Below, piece by piece: positions 7,646-15,634 of a stretch of DNA of 18,008 nt. The stretch lies in the NCBI GenBank assembly GCA_947167725.1, contig CAMVJF010000011.1, forward strand, positions 1-18,008, read 5' to 3'. This DNA is from an uncultured Clostridia bacterium (GTDB lineage Bacteria; Bacillota; Clostridia; Oscillospirales; Oscillospiraceae). A program made the translations under genes and the position numbers. Every line of letters starts with the position of its first letter. Position 1 is the first letter of the stretch. Below the pieces are notes generated by a model, which was not told the DNA's origin, searched no databases, and was given only the letters and a program-made list of their open reading frames with translations.

Positions 7646-8500
7646 TCACAGATAGATGATAATCAGTCCCGTCAGCATCCCCAGGACCGCGAGGGCCGCG
7701 GGCAGCTTCGATTTCCACATCAGGATCGACTCGGGAAGCAGCTCGCCGAACACGACGTACAGCATCGCGCCGGACGCGAAGCTCAGCGAGATCACCAGCG
7801 CGGTCGGGCTGATGGCGCCGATGAGGAAGCCTATCAGGGCCCCCAGGATGGTCGGCGCGCCGGAGAGGGCCGTCACGGCCACGGAGTGCCGTTTTCTCAT
7901 GCCGCCCGAGATCAGCGGCACGGCCACGGCCATGCCCTCCGGGATGTTGTGCAGGCCGATCACCGCGGCCATGATCAGCCCGCCCCGGTTGGAGAGGAGC
8001 TGATCGGCCGTCGTGGCGAAGGACGCGCCGATCACCATGCCCTCGGGCACGTTGTGCAGCGCGATGGCCGCCGCCATCACCAGCCCGGCCAGGAACAGGC
8101 CGCTGCGGGGCTGGCGCCCCTCCATATGCTCCTGCAGGTGGTTGGCGTGGGTCAGCTCCTCCAGCGAGTCCGCGGTCCGCGGGTGGTTCTCGTCGATATG
8201 CGCCACCTCGTGGTTCGTCGCCCTGTCGATCCATGCGTTGAGCAGCGCGATCACCACGAAGCCGACGGTCACCCCGATGATCACCAGCCAGACGACGTCC
8301 GCAACGCCCTCGGCGTTCAGCGCCTCCGTCAGCAGATCGAAGCAGACCACCGCGGTCATGACGCCGGCCGCGAAGGACAGCAGCAGGCTGACGGTCTTAT
8401 CCGAATCCTTCCGGAACAGGCAGGCGACCACGCCGCCCATCCCCGTCCCGCCTATGCCGGCGATGGCCGTGATCCCCACCAGAAGCCAGATCGGGCCCAT
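7646..8500 (-). CDS. ZIP family divalent metal transporter (ZupT-like)
   Basis: The 284-aa protein has about eight membrane segments. H-N-V-P-E-G (149-154) and H-N-I-P-E-G (184-189) are the paired ZIP motifs of TM4 and TM5 that form the metal site, and G-E-L-L-P-E (252-257) lies in a later helix. The cytoplasmic loop (about 91-133) is rich in histidine and acidic residues, as expected for a metal-sensing or metal-holding loop. It probably imports zinc, or iron/manganese, into the cytoplasm. The start at 8500 follows AAAGGGG; a longer in-frame extension has no family similarity. It is a single-gene unit with its own promoter and a downstream hairpin, sitting between two operons. Confidence 0.93.
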   Translation of the reverse strand: MGPIWLLVGITAIAGIGGTGMGGVVACLFRKDSDKTVSLLLSFAAGVMTAVVCFDLLTEALNAEGVADVVWLVIIGVTVGFVVIALLNAWIDRATNHEVAHIDENHPRTADSLEELTHANHLQEHMEGRQPRSGLFLAGLVMAAAIALHNVPEGMVIGASFATTADQLLSNRGGLIMAAVIGLHNIPEGMAVAVPLISGGMRKRHSVAVTALSGAPTILGALIGFLIGAISPTALVISLSFASGAMLYVVFGELLPESILMWKSKLPAALAVLGMLTGLIIIYL

Positions 8501-8551
8501 GAGTGTTTCCCCTTTCTTTCTCTTCGGGAGAGTGTTTCTTTCTCTTGCTGC

Positions 8552-8581
8552 ATCATAGCACATTCCGTACGGCAAGTGCAA
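8552..8581 (-). promoter_or_regulatory. Probable promoter of the ZIP transporter gene
   Basis: The minus strand carries TATGAT (8552-8557), one mismatch from the -10 consensus, with a weak TTGCAC (8576-8581) 18 nt upstream that touches the terminator hairpin of the previous operon. The resulting leader would be about 45 nt. No metal-regulator operator is recognised. Confidence 0.45.
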
Positions 8582-8612
8582 GCGGGACGGGAGCCGAAGC
8601 TCCCGTCCCGCT
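8581..8612. terminator. Terminator hairpin between the aminotransferase operon and the ZIP gene
   Basis: A perfect 14-bp inverted repeat (8581-8594 and 8599-8612) lies 26 nt after the aminotransferase stop. In minus-strand RNA the loop is C-UUCG-G, an extra-stable tetraloop, but the following bases are only moderately U-rich. On the plus strand the hairpin is followed by six T, so it may act in both directions or mainly stabilise the 3' end. Confidence 0.7.
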
Positions 8613-8638
8613 TCATTTTTTCCGAAGCCCGCCCGCGC

Positions 8639-10131
<1,493 letters not shown>

Positions 10132-10135
<4 letters not shown>

Positions 10136-10581
10136 TTCGCTTCTTCCTCCTTCTGCTTCTGTTTCCGCGCGCGCTCGTTGGTATCGATCGAGCCGCGGAA
10201 TACGACGTAGGTGTCGTACAGGTATTCGGTCGTCAGATTCAGGGCCATGTTGATCCCCGTGACAAGGTATTCGTTCCAGTGCAGGTCCTCGGCCAGATAG
10301 TTGCCGAGGATCGTGCTCAGCGGCGTAAAGACGAGGTAGAACAGCGCGACCAGCAGCATGGCCTTGGGCACGTTGTTCGCACTCTGGAAGGTGAATTTGC
10401 GGTTGAGCGTGAAGTTCCACAGCACGGAGCAGACGAGCGCGATGAGGTAGCAGGGCCAGTAGCTCCAGCTCGTCAGCTCGTTGAGCAGCGTGAACACGCC
10501 GATCTCGATCACGCCGGCGGAGATGGAGAACAGCACGAATTTGACCGCCCGCAGCACTTCCTTTTTCCTGTTCGCTTCCAT
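10132..10581 (-). CDS. GtrA-like membrane protein
   Basis: The 149-aa protein has four hydrophobic segments (about 13-34, 43-61, 73-92 and 105-125). The family signature W-N-F-T-L-N-R-K-F-T-F at 55-65 follows TM2, and the C-terminal tail is highly charged (K/E/Q). GtrA-family proteins are thought to help move or bind polyprenyl-linked sugars at the membrane. ATG at 10581 is preferred because GAAAGG and GAGG lie upstream at usable spacing; an ATG at 10590 is too close to them. The gene begins 5 nt after the aldolase stop and overlaps the aminotransferase start. A membrane lipid-sugar protein inside a kinase-aldolase-aminotransferase operon is unusual. Confidence 0.87.
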
Positions 10582-10586
10582 TGTCC

Positions 10587-11570
10587 TCATCCTTTCTTTT
10601 TTCGGGAGTATTTGAGCAAATAGCCCTGCCGCATCAGCAGGCACTCGAAGAGGCCGAGCCCGGCGCGGATGCCCAGCGCGCGGCAGTGCAGCGCGGCGAT
10701 CGCGGCCTTGTCCGTCAGCATGCGGAGCGCCGCGCTGTCGTCGGCGTCTCCGCCGCAGACAAAGGCGCCGAGACCCGGGTAAAAGACCGCGGCGTTGTTT
10801 CCCAGCAGCCTCACGAGCTCCCGCTCGTCCTTTGCACAGGGGATCTTCGCGCCGATCATCTGCGCCGCGTCGTCGAGCTGGGTGCGAAGCGTCGTGCGCA
10901 GCATGCTCCACGCTCTCGACGCCTCGCCGTCCTCCAGGTCGGCGTTGGGGAAGCGCTCCCGCACGCGCGCGAGCAGCGCCGCGCCGTCCGCGCGCGGGGG
11001 GATGGGCTCGTCACAGCGCAGGCTGCGGCGGCACAGCTCCTCGAGCAGCGCCGCCCGGCGCAGGGCCTCACCGCGGTCGACGGCGCAGATCAGCACGCCG
11101 TGGTGCTTCATCAGCACCGTGTGCGCCCCCGTCGCGAGCGCCGCGGCGACGGCCTCCTTCAGCTTCTTCGTGCCGGGCAGGGCGTATGCCGCCCAGGCGA
11201 CGCCGCCGAGCGTCTCCCGCTCCTCTCCGGAGAGGCGGAGCTGTTCCGGCGCGCTCAGGCCGAGCGCCGTGGCGCAGGGCTGATGGGTGTGGATCACGAA
11301 GCCGACCTCGCTGAACAGCCGGTAGGCCGCGTCGTGGATCCCCTTCTCGCTGGAGGGCTTGCGGCTTCCCTCCAAGCTGCCGTCCGTGAGACAGCAGCGC
11401 ACGATGTCGTCCGCGCTCATGTTCTCATAGCCGAGGCCGCTCGGCGTGATCGCGAAATGCGTCTCGTCCAGCCTGGCGCTGAAGTTGCCCCAGGTGCGGG
11501 CCACCAGTCTGTTTTCGAGCAGCAGCCGCCCGGTTTCGGCGACCTGTTCCAGAAGGATTCTTTCGTCCAT
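10587..11570 (-). CDS. Class II aldolase/adducin family protein with extra C-terminal lobe
   Basis: The 327-aa protein exceeds the usual 200-230 aa of FucA/AraD enzymes. Residues about 5-190 form the zinc aldolase/epimerase domain: T-W-G-N-F-S-A-R (26-33), I-T-P-S-G (41-45), S-S-E with the likely catalytic glutamate at 75, H-T-H (94-96) and K-H-H-G (155-158) as zinc ligands. Such enzymes cleave or form phosphorylated sugars using DHAP, or epimerise pentulose phosphates. Residues about 215-320 form a second part with Y-P-G-L-G-A-F (264-270), which recalls the C-terminal aldolase section of YuxG-type bifunctional proteins that lack their dehydrogenase here. It begins 6 nt after the kinase stop, so it probably acts on the kinase product. 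Confidence 0.87.
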   Translation of the reverse strand: MDERILLEQVAETGRLLLENRLVARTWGNFSARLDETHFAITPSGLGYENMSADDIVRCCLTDGSLEGSRKPSSEKGIHDAAYRLFSEVGFVIHTHQPCATALGLSAPEQLRLSGEERETLGGVAWAAYALPGTKKLKEAVAAALATGAHTVLMKHHGVLICAVDRGEALRRAALLEELCRRSLRCDEPIPPRADGAALLARVRERFPNADLEDGEASRAWSMLRTTLRTQLDDAAQMIGAKIPCAKDERELVRLLGNNAAVFYPGLGAFVCGGDADDSAALRMLTDKAAIAALHCRALGIRAGLGLFECLLMRQGYLLKYSRKKKG

Positions 11571-11576
11571 ATTGCC

Positions 11577-13178
11577 TCAGCTTTCCTCGCCGTTGAGGAG
11601 GGCGAAGTTCTTTTTGTTGCTCTCGTACAGACGGCGAAACACGCGGTAGTTTTTCTCATAGACCGCGCGGTTGTCCTCGTTCGGCTCGTAGCGGTGCAGC
11701 GGCCGGATGAGCGCGGCGGCCTCCTCGAGGTCGGAGAAGATCCCGCTGCCGACGGCGATCAGCATGGCCGCGCCGATCGCGCCGACGTCCTTTGTATCGG
11801 CCACGGTCTCGACGGCGCGTCCGGTAATGTCCGCGAGGATCTGGCAGGTGACGGGCGAGAGCGCGCCGCCGCCGACAAAGCGGAGCACCGGCGAGGTCTT
11901 CACCTTCTTGTCCTGACATTCCAGCATCCAGCGCAGGTGGAAGCAGACGCCCTCCAGCACGGCGCGGATCATCTGCGTCTCGCGGGTCTCGATCTTGAGA
12001 TTGAAGAACATGCCCGCGGCGTTCGGGTCCTCAAAGGGGCAGCGGTTGCCGTGCATCCACGGCGTGAAGAGCACGCCGCCCGAGCCCGCCGGGATCTTCG
12101 AGATCGCGTCGGACATATAGTCGTAGAGGCTCTCGTAGGCGCTCTCCGTGGCGTCCGCGACGTTGATCTTGTGCAGATAGGCCTCGATCTCGTCCTCCAC
12201 CAGATGGGCCTTGACCCACTCGAAGCATTTTCCGGCGGTCTCCATCTCGGCGAAGTAGTTGTACTTGCCCTTCTGCGCGCCGACGATGCCGGCGATCATG
12301 GAGACGATGTCGACCTTCTGCTCTTCGATCACGGTCGATACCCAGCCGGAGGTGCCGGAGTAAACGTGCGTGTCGCCGCTGTGCGTCGCGCCCGCGCCCA
12401 CGCCGATCAGCGTCGCGTCCCCGCCGCCGCCGTACACGGGCGTTCCTGCCGCAAGTCCGAGCTCCGCGGCGGCCTTTTCCGTCAGCGTCCCGGCGATGTC
12501 CGTACACTCGATCAGCCGCGGCAGGTGCTTCTCGTCCACGCCGTACATCCTGCACAGCGCGCCGCTCCAGCCCTCGTGTCCCCTGCGGGTGTCATAGAGG
12601 AAGGTGGAATAGGCGCTGTCGCGCGTCATGACACACTCGCCCGTGCAGCGGCAGATCAGGTATTCCTTGACGTCCAGCCATTTATAGGCCCTGGCGAAAA
12701 GCTCCGGCTCGTTTTTCTGCACCCACTTGTATTTCCACAGCGGGTCCTTCACGCTGGTGGAGGCGGCGCGGGTGCGTACGAGGCTGTTGAGCAGCATCGG
12801 CAGCGCAACGCCGGAGACGGTGATGCCGTGCGTCTGGCATTCGCGGAACTCCTTCGTGGCGCGCTGGTCCATATAGCTCATCGCCCGGCGCAGCGCCCGG
12901 CCCTCCCGGTCGACCAGTACCATGCCCTGCATCTGCGAACAGAACGAGATCCCGCCGATCTCCTCCGGCCGGACCTCGACGCGGCCGAGCAGCCGGCGCG
13001 TGCTCCGGCACATGGCTCCCCACCACTGTTCGGCGTCCTGTTCGGCCCCGCCGTTGGGAAGGATATAGAGCTCATAGGCGTCGTATTCTCCGGCCAGAAG
13101 CCGGAGCTCCCTGTCGATGGCAAACAGACAGGTTTTCACGCCGGTGGTTCCTACGTCGTAGGCGATCGCATACAGCAT
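11577..13178 (-). CDS. FGGY-family carbohydrate kinase (xylulokinase-like)
   Basis: The 533-aa protein fits the two-domain FGGY fold. D-V-G-T-T-G-V-K-T (8-16) is the N-terminal phosphate-binding loop, M-D-Q-R (103-106) a substrate segment, G-G-G-G-D-A (250-255) includes the catalytic base aspartate, G-T-S-G-W (275-279) is a second phosphate loop, and F-V-G-G-G-A-L-S-P (434-442) binds adenosine. It phosphorylates a ketose or polyol with ATP in the cytoplasm. The start at 13178 has AAAGGAGG at ideal distance; an in-frame upstream extension of 58 codons is arginine-rich and dismissed. It is the first gene of the operon. No isomerase or transporter gene is present, so the substrate cannot be inferred. 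Confidence 0.92.
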   Translation of the reverse strand: MLYAIAYDVGTTGVKTCLFAIDRELRLLAGEYDAYELYILPNGGAEQDAEQWWGAMCRSTRRLLGRVEVRPEEIGGISFCSQMQGMVLVDREGRALRRAMSYMDQRATKEFRECQTHGITVSGVALPMLLNSLVRTRAASTSVKDPLWKYKWVQKNEPELFARAYKWLDVKEYLICRCTGECVMTRDSAYSTFLYDTRRGHEGWSGALCRMYGVDEKHLPRLIECTDIAGTLTEKAAAELGLAAGTPVYGGGGDATLIGVGAGATHSGDTHVYSGTSGWVSTVIEEQKVDIVSMIAGIVGAQKGKYNYFAEMETAGKCFEWVKAHLVEDEIEAYLHKINVADATESAYESLYDYMSDAISKIPAGSGGVLFTPWMHGNRCPFEDPNAAGMFFNLKIETRETQMIRAVLEGVCFHLRWMLECQDKKVKTSPVLRFVGGGALSPVTCQILADITGRAVETVADTKDVGAIGAAMLIAVGSGIFSDLEEAAALIRPLHRYEPNEDNRAVYEKNYRVFRRLYESNKKNFALLNGEES

Positions 13179-13272
13179 GACCGGGCCTCCTTTTTTTGTT
13201 TTTTTCGCCGCTTCTCTCCTCCGGGCGCGAGCCCGGACGGCGAATGTCCGCCCGTTTTTTCTTTCGAGCTCC

Positions 13273-13301
13273 ATTATACCGCCGCCGCGCCGAAAAATCC
13301 A
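13273..13301 (-). promoter_or_regulatory. Possible promoter of the kinase-aldolase operon
   Basis: The minus strand has a perfect TATAAT (13273-13278). The -35 region 17 nt upstream (TGGATT, 13296-13301) is weak, suggesting activator dependence. The following leader of about 90 nt contains a CCGGGC-TCGC-GCCCGG hairpin and then an A-rich tract before the ribosome binding site. Confidence 0.5.
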
Positions 13302-13384
13302 CCTCGATCTTCCCGGAAGAGCGCTTTTCCTCCCGAAAAAACGCCGCCCCAACGGTCTTTCTTTTCTTTTGTTCCGCCGTGTGT

Positions 13385-13390
13385 TATGAT
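13385..13390 (+). promoter_or_regulatory. Possible -10 element of the metallo-hydrolase gene
   Basis: TATGAT lies 36 nt before the ATG of the plus-strand gene, in an AT-richer patch. There is no convincing -35 box at 16-18 nt upstream, only T-rich sequence. The 248-bp divergent region between this gene and the kinase gene holds both promoters. Confidence 0.35.
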
Positions 13391-13426
13391 ACGGGCAGAA
13401 TCCAATCTTGCCGAGGAGGACTGCAA

Positions 13427-14185
13427 ATGAAAGCGGTATGGCACGGCACGGCCGGCGTCGAGCTGATCCACGAGCAGGGAAGGCTCCTGTTCGATCCCTT
13501 CGTCCCGCTCAGGGGCTCTCCCGTGGATGTGAAGATCGGAGAATTCGACGGCTTTTCCGATATCTTCGTCACGCATTGTCACATCGACCACGTCGCCGAT
13601 CTTCCGCGGATCGTGAAGCGGAACCCGGACGTGATGATCTACTGTACCGGGACGCCGTACAGGACCCTGCTGAAAAAAAGCGTCCCGGCGCGCAATCTGA
13701 CCCGGATAGACTACGGGCAGGAATTGCGCGTCAAGGGCTTTACCGTCCGTGTCTACCACGGAAAGCACGCCGTCCTTCCCAGGGTCGATCTCGCGCGCGT
13801 CAGGAGCTGGCTCGGTTCCCCCGCCCGCGGGAACATCCCGAGGATCGCCGCGGAGTTCCTGACCTACCGGGAGAACGACGAGACGGCCTTTTATCTGATC
13901 GAGGCCGACGGCAAAACGATCTCCCTCATGGGGAGCATGAATCTGCGCGGCGACGTCGACTATCCGAGCGGCTCCGATCTGCTCGTGCTCCCCTACAACG
14001 GCTGGGAGGACAATTTCCCGCCCGCGCTCCGCATCGTCGAGCGGCTCGCGCCGAAGCGCATCCTTCTCGACCACTATGACGACACCTTCCCGCCGGTCTC
14101 CCCCTTCGTTGATCTCTCCCCCATCCTGCGGCAATACGGCGACCGCGTCGCCCCGATGATCCTGCGGAAGGTCGAGGAGATCTGA
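13427..14185 (+). CDS. Metallo-beta-lactamase-fold hydrolase
   Basis: The 252-aa protein has the H-C-H-I-D-H zinc motif (50-55), further histidines at 111 and 114, and D-H at 215-216 near the C-terminus. The usual aspartate-bearing strand (often G-D-T or similar) appears here as L-M-G-S-M-N, so the bridging metal ligand may be missing or displaced. The fold covers hydrolases of lactones, phosphodiesters, thioesters and others; nothing identifies the substrate. The ATG at 13427 has GAGGAGGA 6 nt upstream; a longer in-frame extension covers the promoter region and is rejected. It is the only plus-strand gene, divergent from the sugar kinase and convergent with the mobile-element remnant, and probably monocistronic. 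Confidence 0.85.
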   Translation: MKAVWHGTAGVELIHEQGRLLFDPFVPLRGSPVDVKIGEFDGFSDIFVTHCHIDHVADLPRIVKRNPDVMIYCTGTPYRTLLKKSVPARNLTRIDYGQELRVKGFTVRVYHGKHAVLPRVDLARVRSWLGSPARGNIPRIAAEFLTYRENDETAFYLIEADGKTISLMGSMNLRGDVDYPSGSDLLVLPYNGWEDNFPPALRIVERLAPKRILLDHYDDTFPPVSPFVDLSPILRQYGDRVAPMILRKVEEI

Positions 14186-14226
14186 GCGATCCCGGATTCA
14201 TTTCGTTAAGGATACTTTTTTACGAC

Positions 14227-14559
14227 TTAGTCGATCTTGCCAACGAAACGGAAGATGATTTCGATTTCCTGCTGTCGGAAGCCGAAGTCGTCTTCCGTTG
14301 CTTCATGGACAATGATCTTCTCGATCAGAGCATTTAGAAGCTCCGCGGTCAGTTCTTTGGGGACACCGATCTGCTTGATCAGTTCGACCCATTTCTGCGC
14401 GTCATCGACGGTCTGCTTTTCTTCCGTCAATTCTGCTTTGCAGGTTTGGATCTTCTGTTCCTGTTCCTCCTGCTCCTTCTGATACCGCTGCGAGAGCATA
14501 TTGAAATTGCTTTCCGTGATACGGCCGGCAGCCCAATCCTCGTACATTCTGGCAAACAT
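14227..14559 (-). pseudogene. C-terminal remnant of a large serine recombinase
   Basis: An open stretch of about 110 codons matches what I know of the coiled-coil and C-terminal end (DUF4368-type) of TnpX-like large serine recombinases in clostridial elements. It has M-Y-E-D-W-A-A-G-R-I at the start, an E/Q/K-rich helical segment, L-N-A-L-I-E-K-I-I-V-H-E in the middle and F-R-F-V-G-K-I-D at the end. The catalytic serine domain and the rest of an intact protein of about 500-560 aa are absent. A stop codon lies six codons upstream of the first ATG and the preceding sequence belongs to another protein in a different frame. It is therefore a deletion remnant, not a working gene. Confidence 0.82.
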
Positions 14560-14560
14560 G

Positions 14561-14731
14561 TTCCTTCTTTTCTTTCAGGGTTTGCTCAATCGCTTTTATA
14601 TTAGCGCGGGAAGAGGTCACTTTTTCGTGCGCATCCGCGAGCGCGGCGTCGAGTTCATCCAGATCGGTCAGACCGTTCTCCTGCAAATACAGCAGCGTCT
14701 TTGCCATCGTTTTCAGATTGAAGGTCTTTCG
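14561..14731 (-). pseudogene. Relaxase C-terminal fragment fused out of frame to the recombinase remnant
   Basis: About 57 codons (in a longer open frame that begins at 14857) resemble the C-terminal helical part of mobilisation relaxases of clostridial elements. They contain F-N-L-K-T-M-A-K-T-L-L-Y-L-Q-E-N, then an alanine/glutamate-rich coiled coil ending in K-E-K-K-E. The nuclease domain with its tyrosine and histidine triad is missing. The fragment runs into the recombinase sequence with a +1 change of frame at about 14560. Its upstream side (14732-14857) is open but not recognisable. This shows collapse of an integrative mobilisable or conjugative element by internal deletion. Confidence 0.65.
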
Positions 14732-14857
14732 TTTCTGCTGGGTTTGGGGAAAGTACTCCCCAACAAGTTCTGACTGCGGCAAAATTCGCTTATTACGAAT
14801 TGTGGGCCACAGGTCGAACCTTGCTCTTAGTAAGAAACCGCGTCCCCCCGCGCTCAT

Positions 14858-15274
14858 TTTTTTGTTTTTGATTTTTCTTCATATTCCGTTTTTGAAAAAA
14901 CCGATAAAAAACAGGGCAGGCATCAAGTCAAAGATCACGCACAACTCTCGTTGCTGCGTGATTTTTGATGGACCTGATACCTGCCCTGGGCAAACGCTGA
15001 CCCCATCAACTTTGGTACCTCCCGGATGTTTTGCGTCCTGGCTCCGTTATCTTTTCTTGCAATACACAAAGTATTCCTGCGAAAAGCTGACATCGTCAGA
15101 CCACAAAATCCTCTCGGGATTCGCTCTCGCTGATAGAGTCACCGTTTTCAGTCTTCCACATTTGCTTGTGGGAGGACGGCTCACTATGCAAAAGTATTCC
15201 TTGCTGTGTTTTCAAACCAGCATTTAGAGGCATATCCCGCTGAAAACAGCGACGTTTTCATTCTTTTCCTGCTT
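14858..15274. other. Gene-poor lower-GC remainder of the mobile-element scar
   Basis: This 417-bp stretch has visibly lower GC than its flanks and no convincing gene. It holds the long hairpin at 14912-14988. A 45-codon minus-strand frame with a GTG start (15047-15184) has an ordinary-looking composition but only a distant AAGGAA upstream. A plus-strand frame crosses the whole region, including the hairpin, and is not believable as a gene. I see no transposase and no target-site duplication that I could confirm. It is probably the non-coding end of the decayed element. Confidence 0.5.
14906..14988 (-). terminator. Long bulged hairpin followed by T6 (terminator-like, possibly element regulatory/oriT structure)
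   Basis: The arms at 14912-14941 and 14955-14988 pair over about 30 positions, with a four-base bulge and a few mismatches. An inner CAAC-TCTC-GTTG tip extends the stem. On the minus strand the hairpin is followed directly by six T (14906-14911), the form of an intrinsic terminator. It is much longer than ordinary terminators, so a role in mobile-element control or transfer is possible. It lies upstream of the relaxase fragment in reading direction. Confidence 0.6.
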
Positions 15275-15625
15275 TCAGTCGCCGCGGAACGCGATCAGTG
15301 CACGGCGCTTTTCCATTATTTCGTTGAGCAAAGCCGGATAATCTGCGTCGCTATCTGCACGCAGCAGCTCCGTCAGCTCCGAGAGCTGCTCATAGAGCGG
15401 GGTGAGCGCAAGGTTGCCCATCACGCCCTTGAGCGCGTGCGCGGCCTCGAAGGCGGCTTTTCGGTCGTCGCTTCGCAGAGCTGCTTCAAGCCTGTCAAAG
15501 CTGGCGTCGTCCAGGGCCATGTTGACAAGGCGGAGATAAAAAGTCTCGTTGTTCATGCAGCGGCCGAGACCCTCCCGGGTATTGGCGCCGAACTGCTGCA
15601 GCATGTCGATCGAAAGCATAGGCAT
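15275..15625 (-). CDS. Stand-alone HPt (histidine phosphotransfer) domain protein
   Basis: The 116-aa protein is a single HPt four-helix bundle. A-A-H-A-L-K-G-V-M-G-N-L (61-72) carries the phospho-accepting histidine at 63, and the flanking helices have the usual hydrophobic spacing. HPt proteins pass phosphate between receiver domains in multi-step phosphorelays in the cytoplasm. AAGGAA precedes the ATG by 1-2 nt beyond the diguanylate cyclase stop region, and the gap between the two genes is 9 nt, so they are co-transcribed. No kinase or receiver protein is visible in the window. The partner may be a hybrid histidine kinase encoded further right or elsewhere. Confidence 0.9.
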   Translation of the reverse strand: MPMLSIDMLQQFGANTREGLGRCMNNETFYLRLVNMALDDASFDRLEAALRSDDRKAAFEAAHALKGVMGNLALTPLYEQLSELTELLRADSDADYPALLNEIMEKRRALIAFRGD

Positions 15626-15634
15626 TTCCTTTCT

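Noticed and set aside
13179..13352. N-terminal extension of 58 codons on the FGGY kinase
   Set aside because: It is arginine/lysine-rich and covers the promoter and leader. AAAGGAGG is correctly placed for the internal ATG at 13178.
10581..13430. Plus-strand open frame of 949 codons opposite the aldolase and kinase genes
   Set aside because: It is an antisense shadow of GC-rich codons on the other strand. No family motifs, and R/A/H/D-rich composition.
14912..14988. CRISPR repeat or tRNA interpretation of the long hairpin
   Set aside because: There is only one inverted repeat with no spaced direct copies, and no cloverleaf or anticodon arm.
14718..15227. Plus-strand open frame of 169 codons across the element scar
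   Set aside because: It runs through the long inverted repeat, lacks a ribosome binding site I trust and resembles no protein I know.
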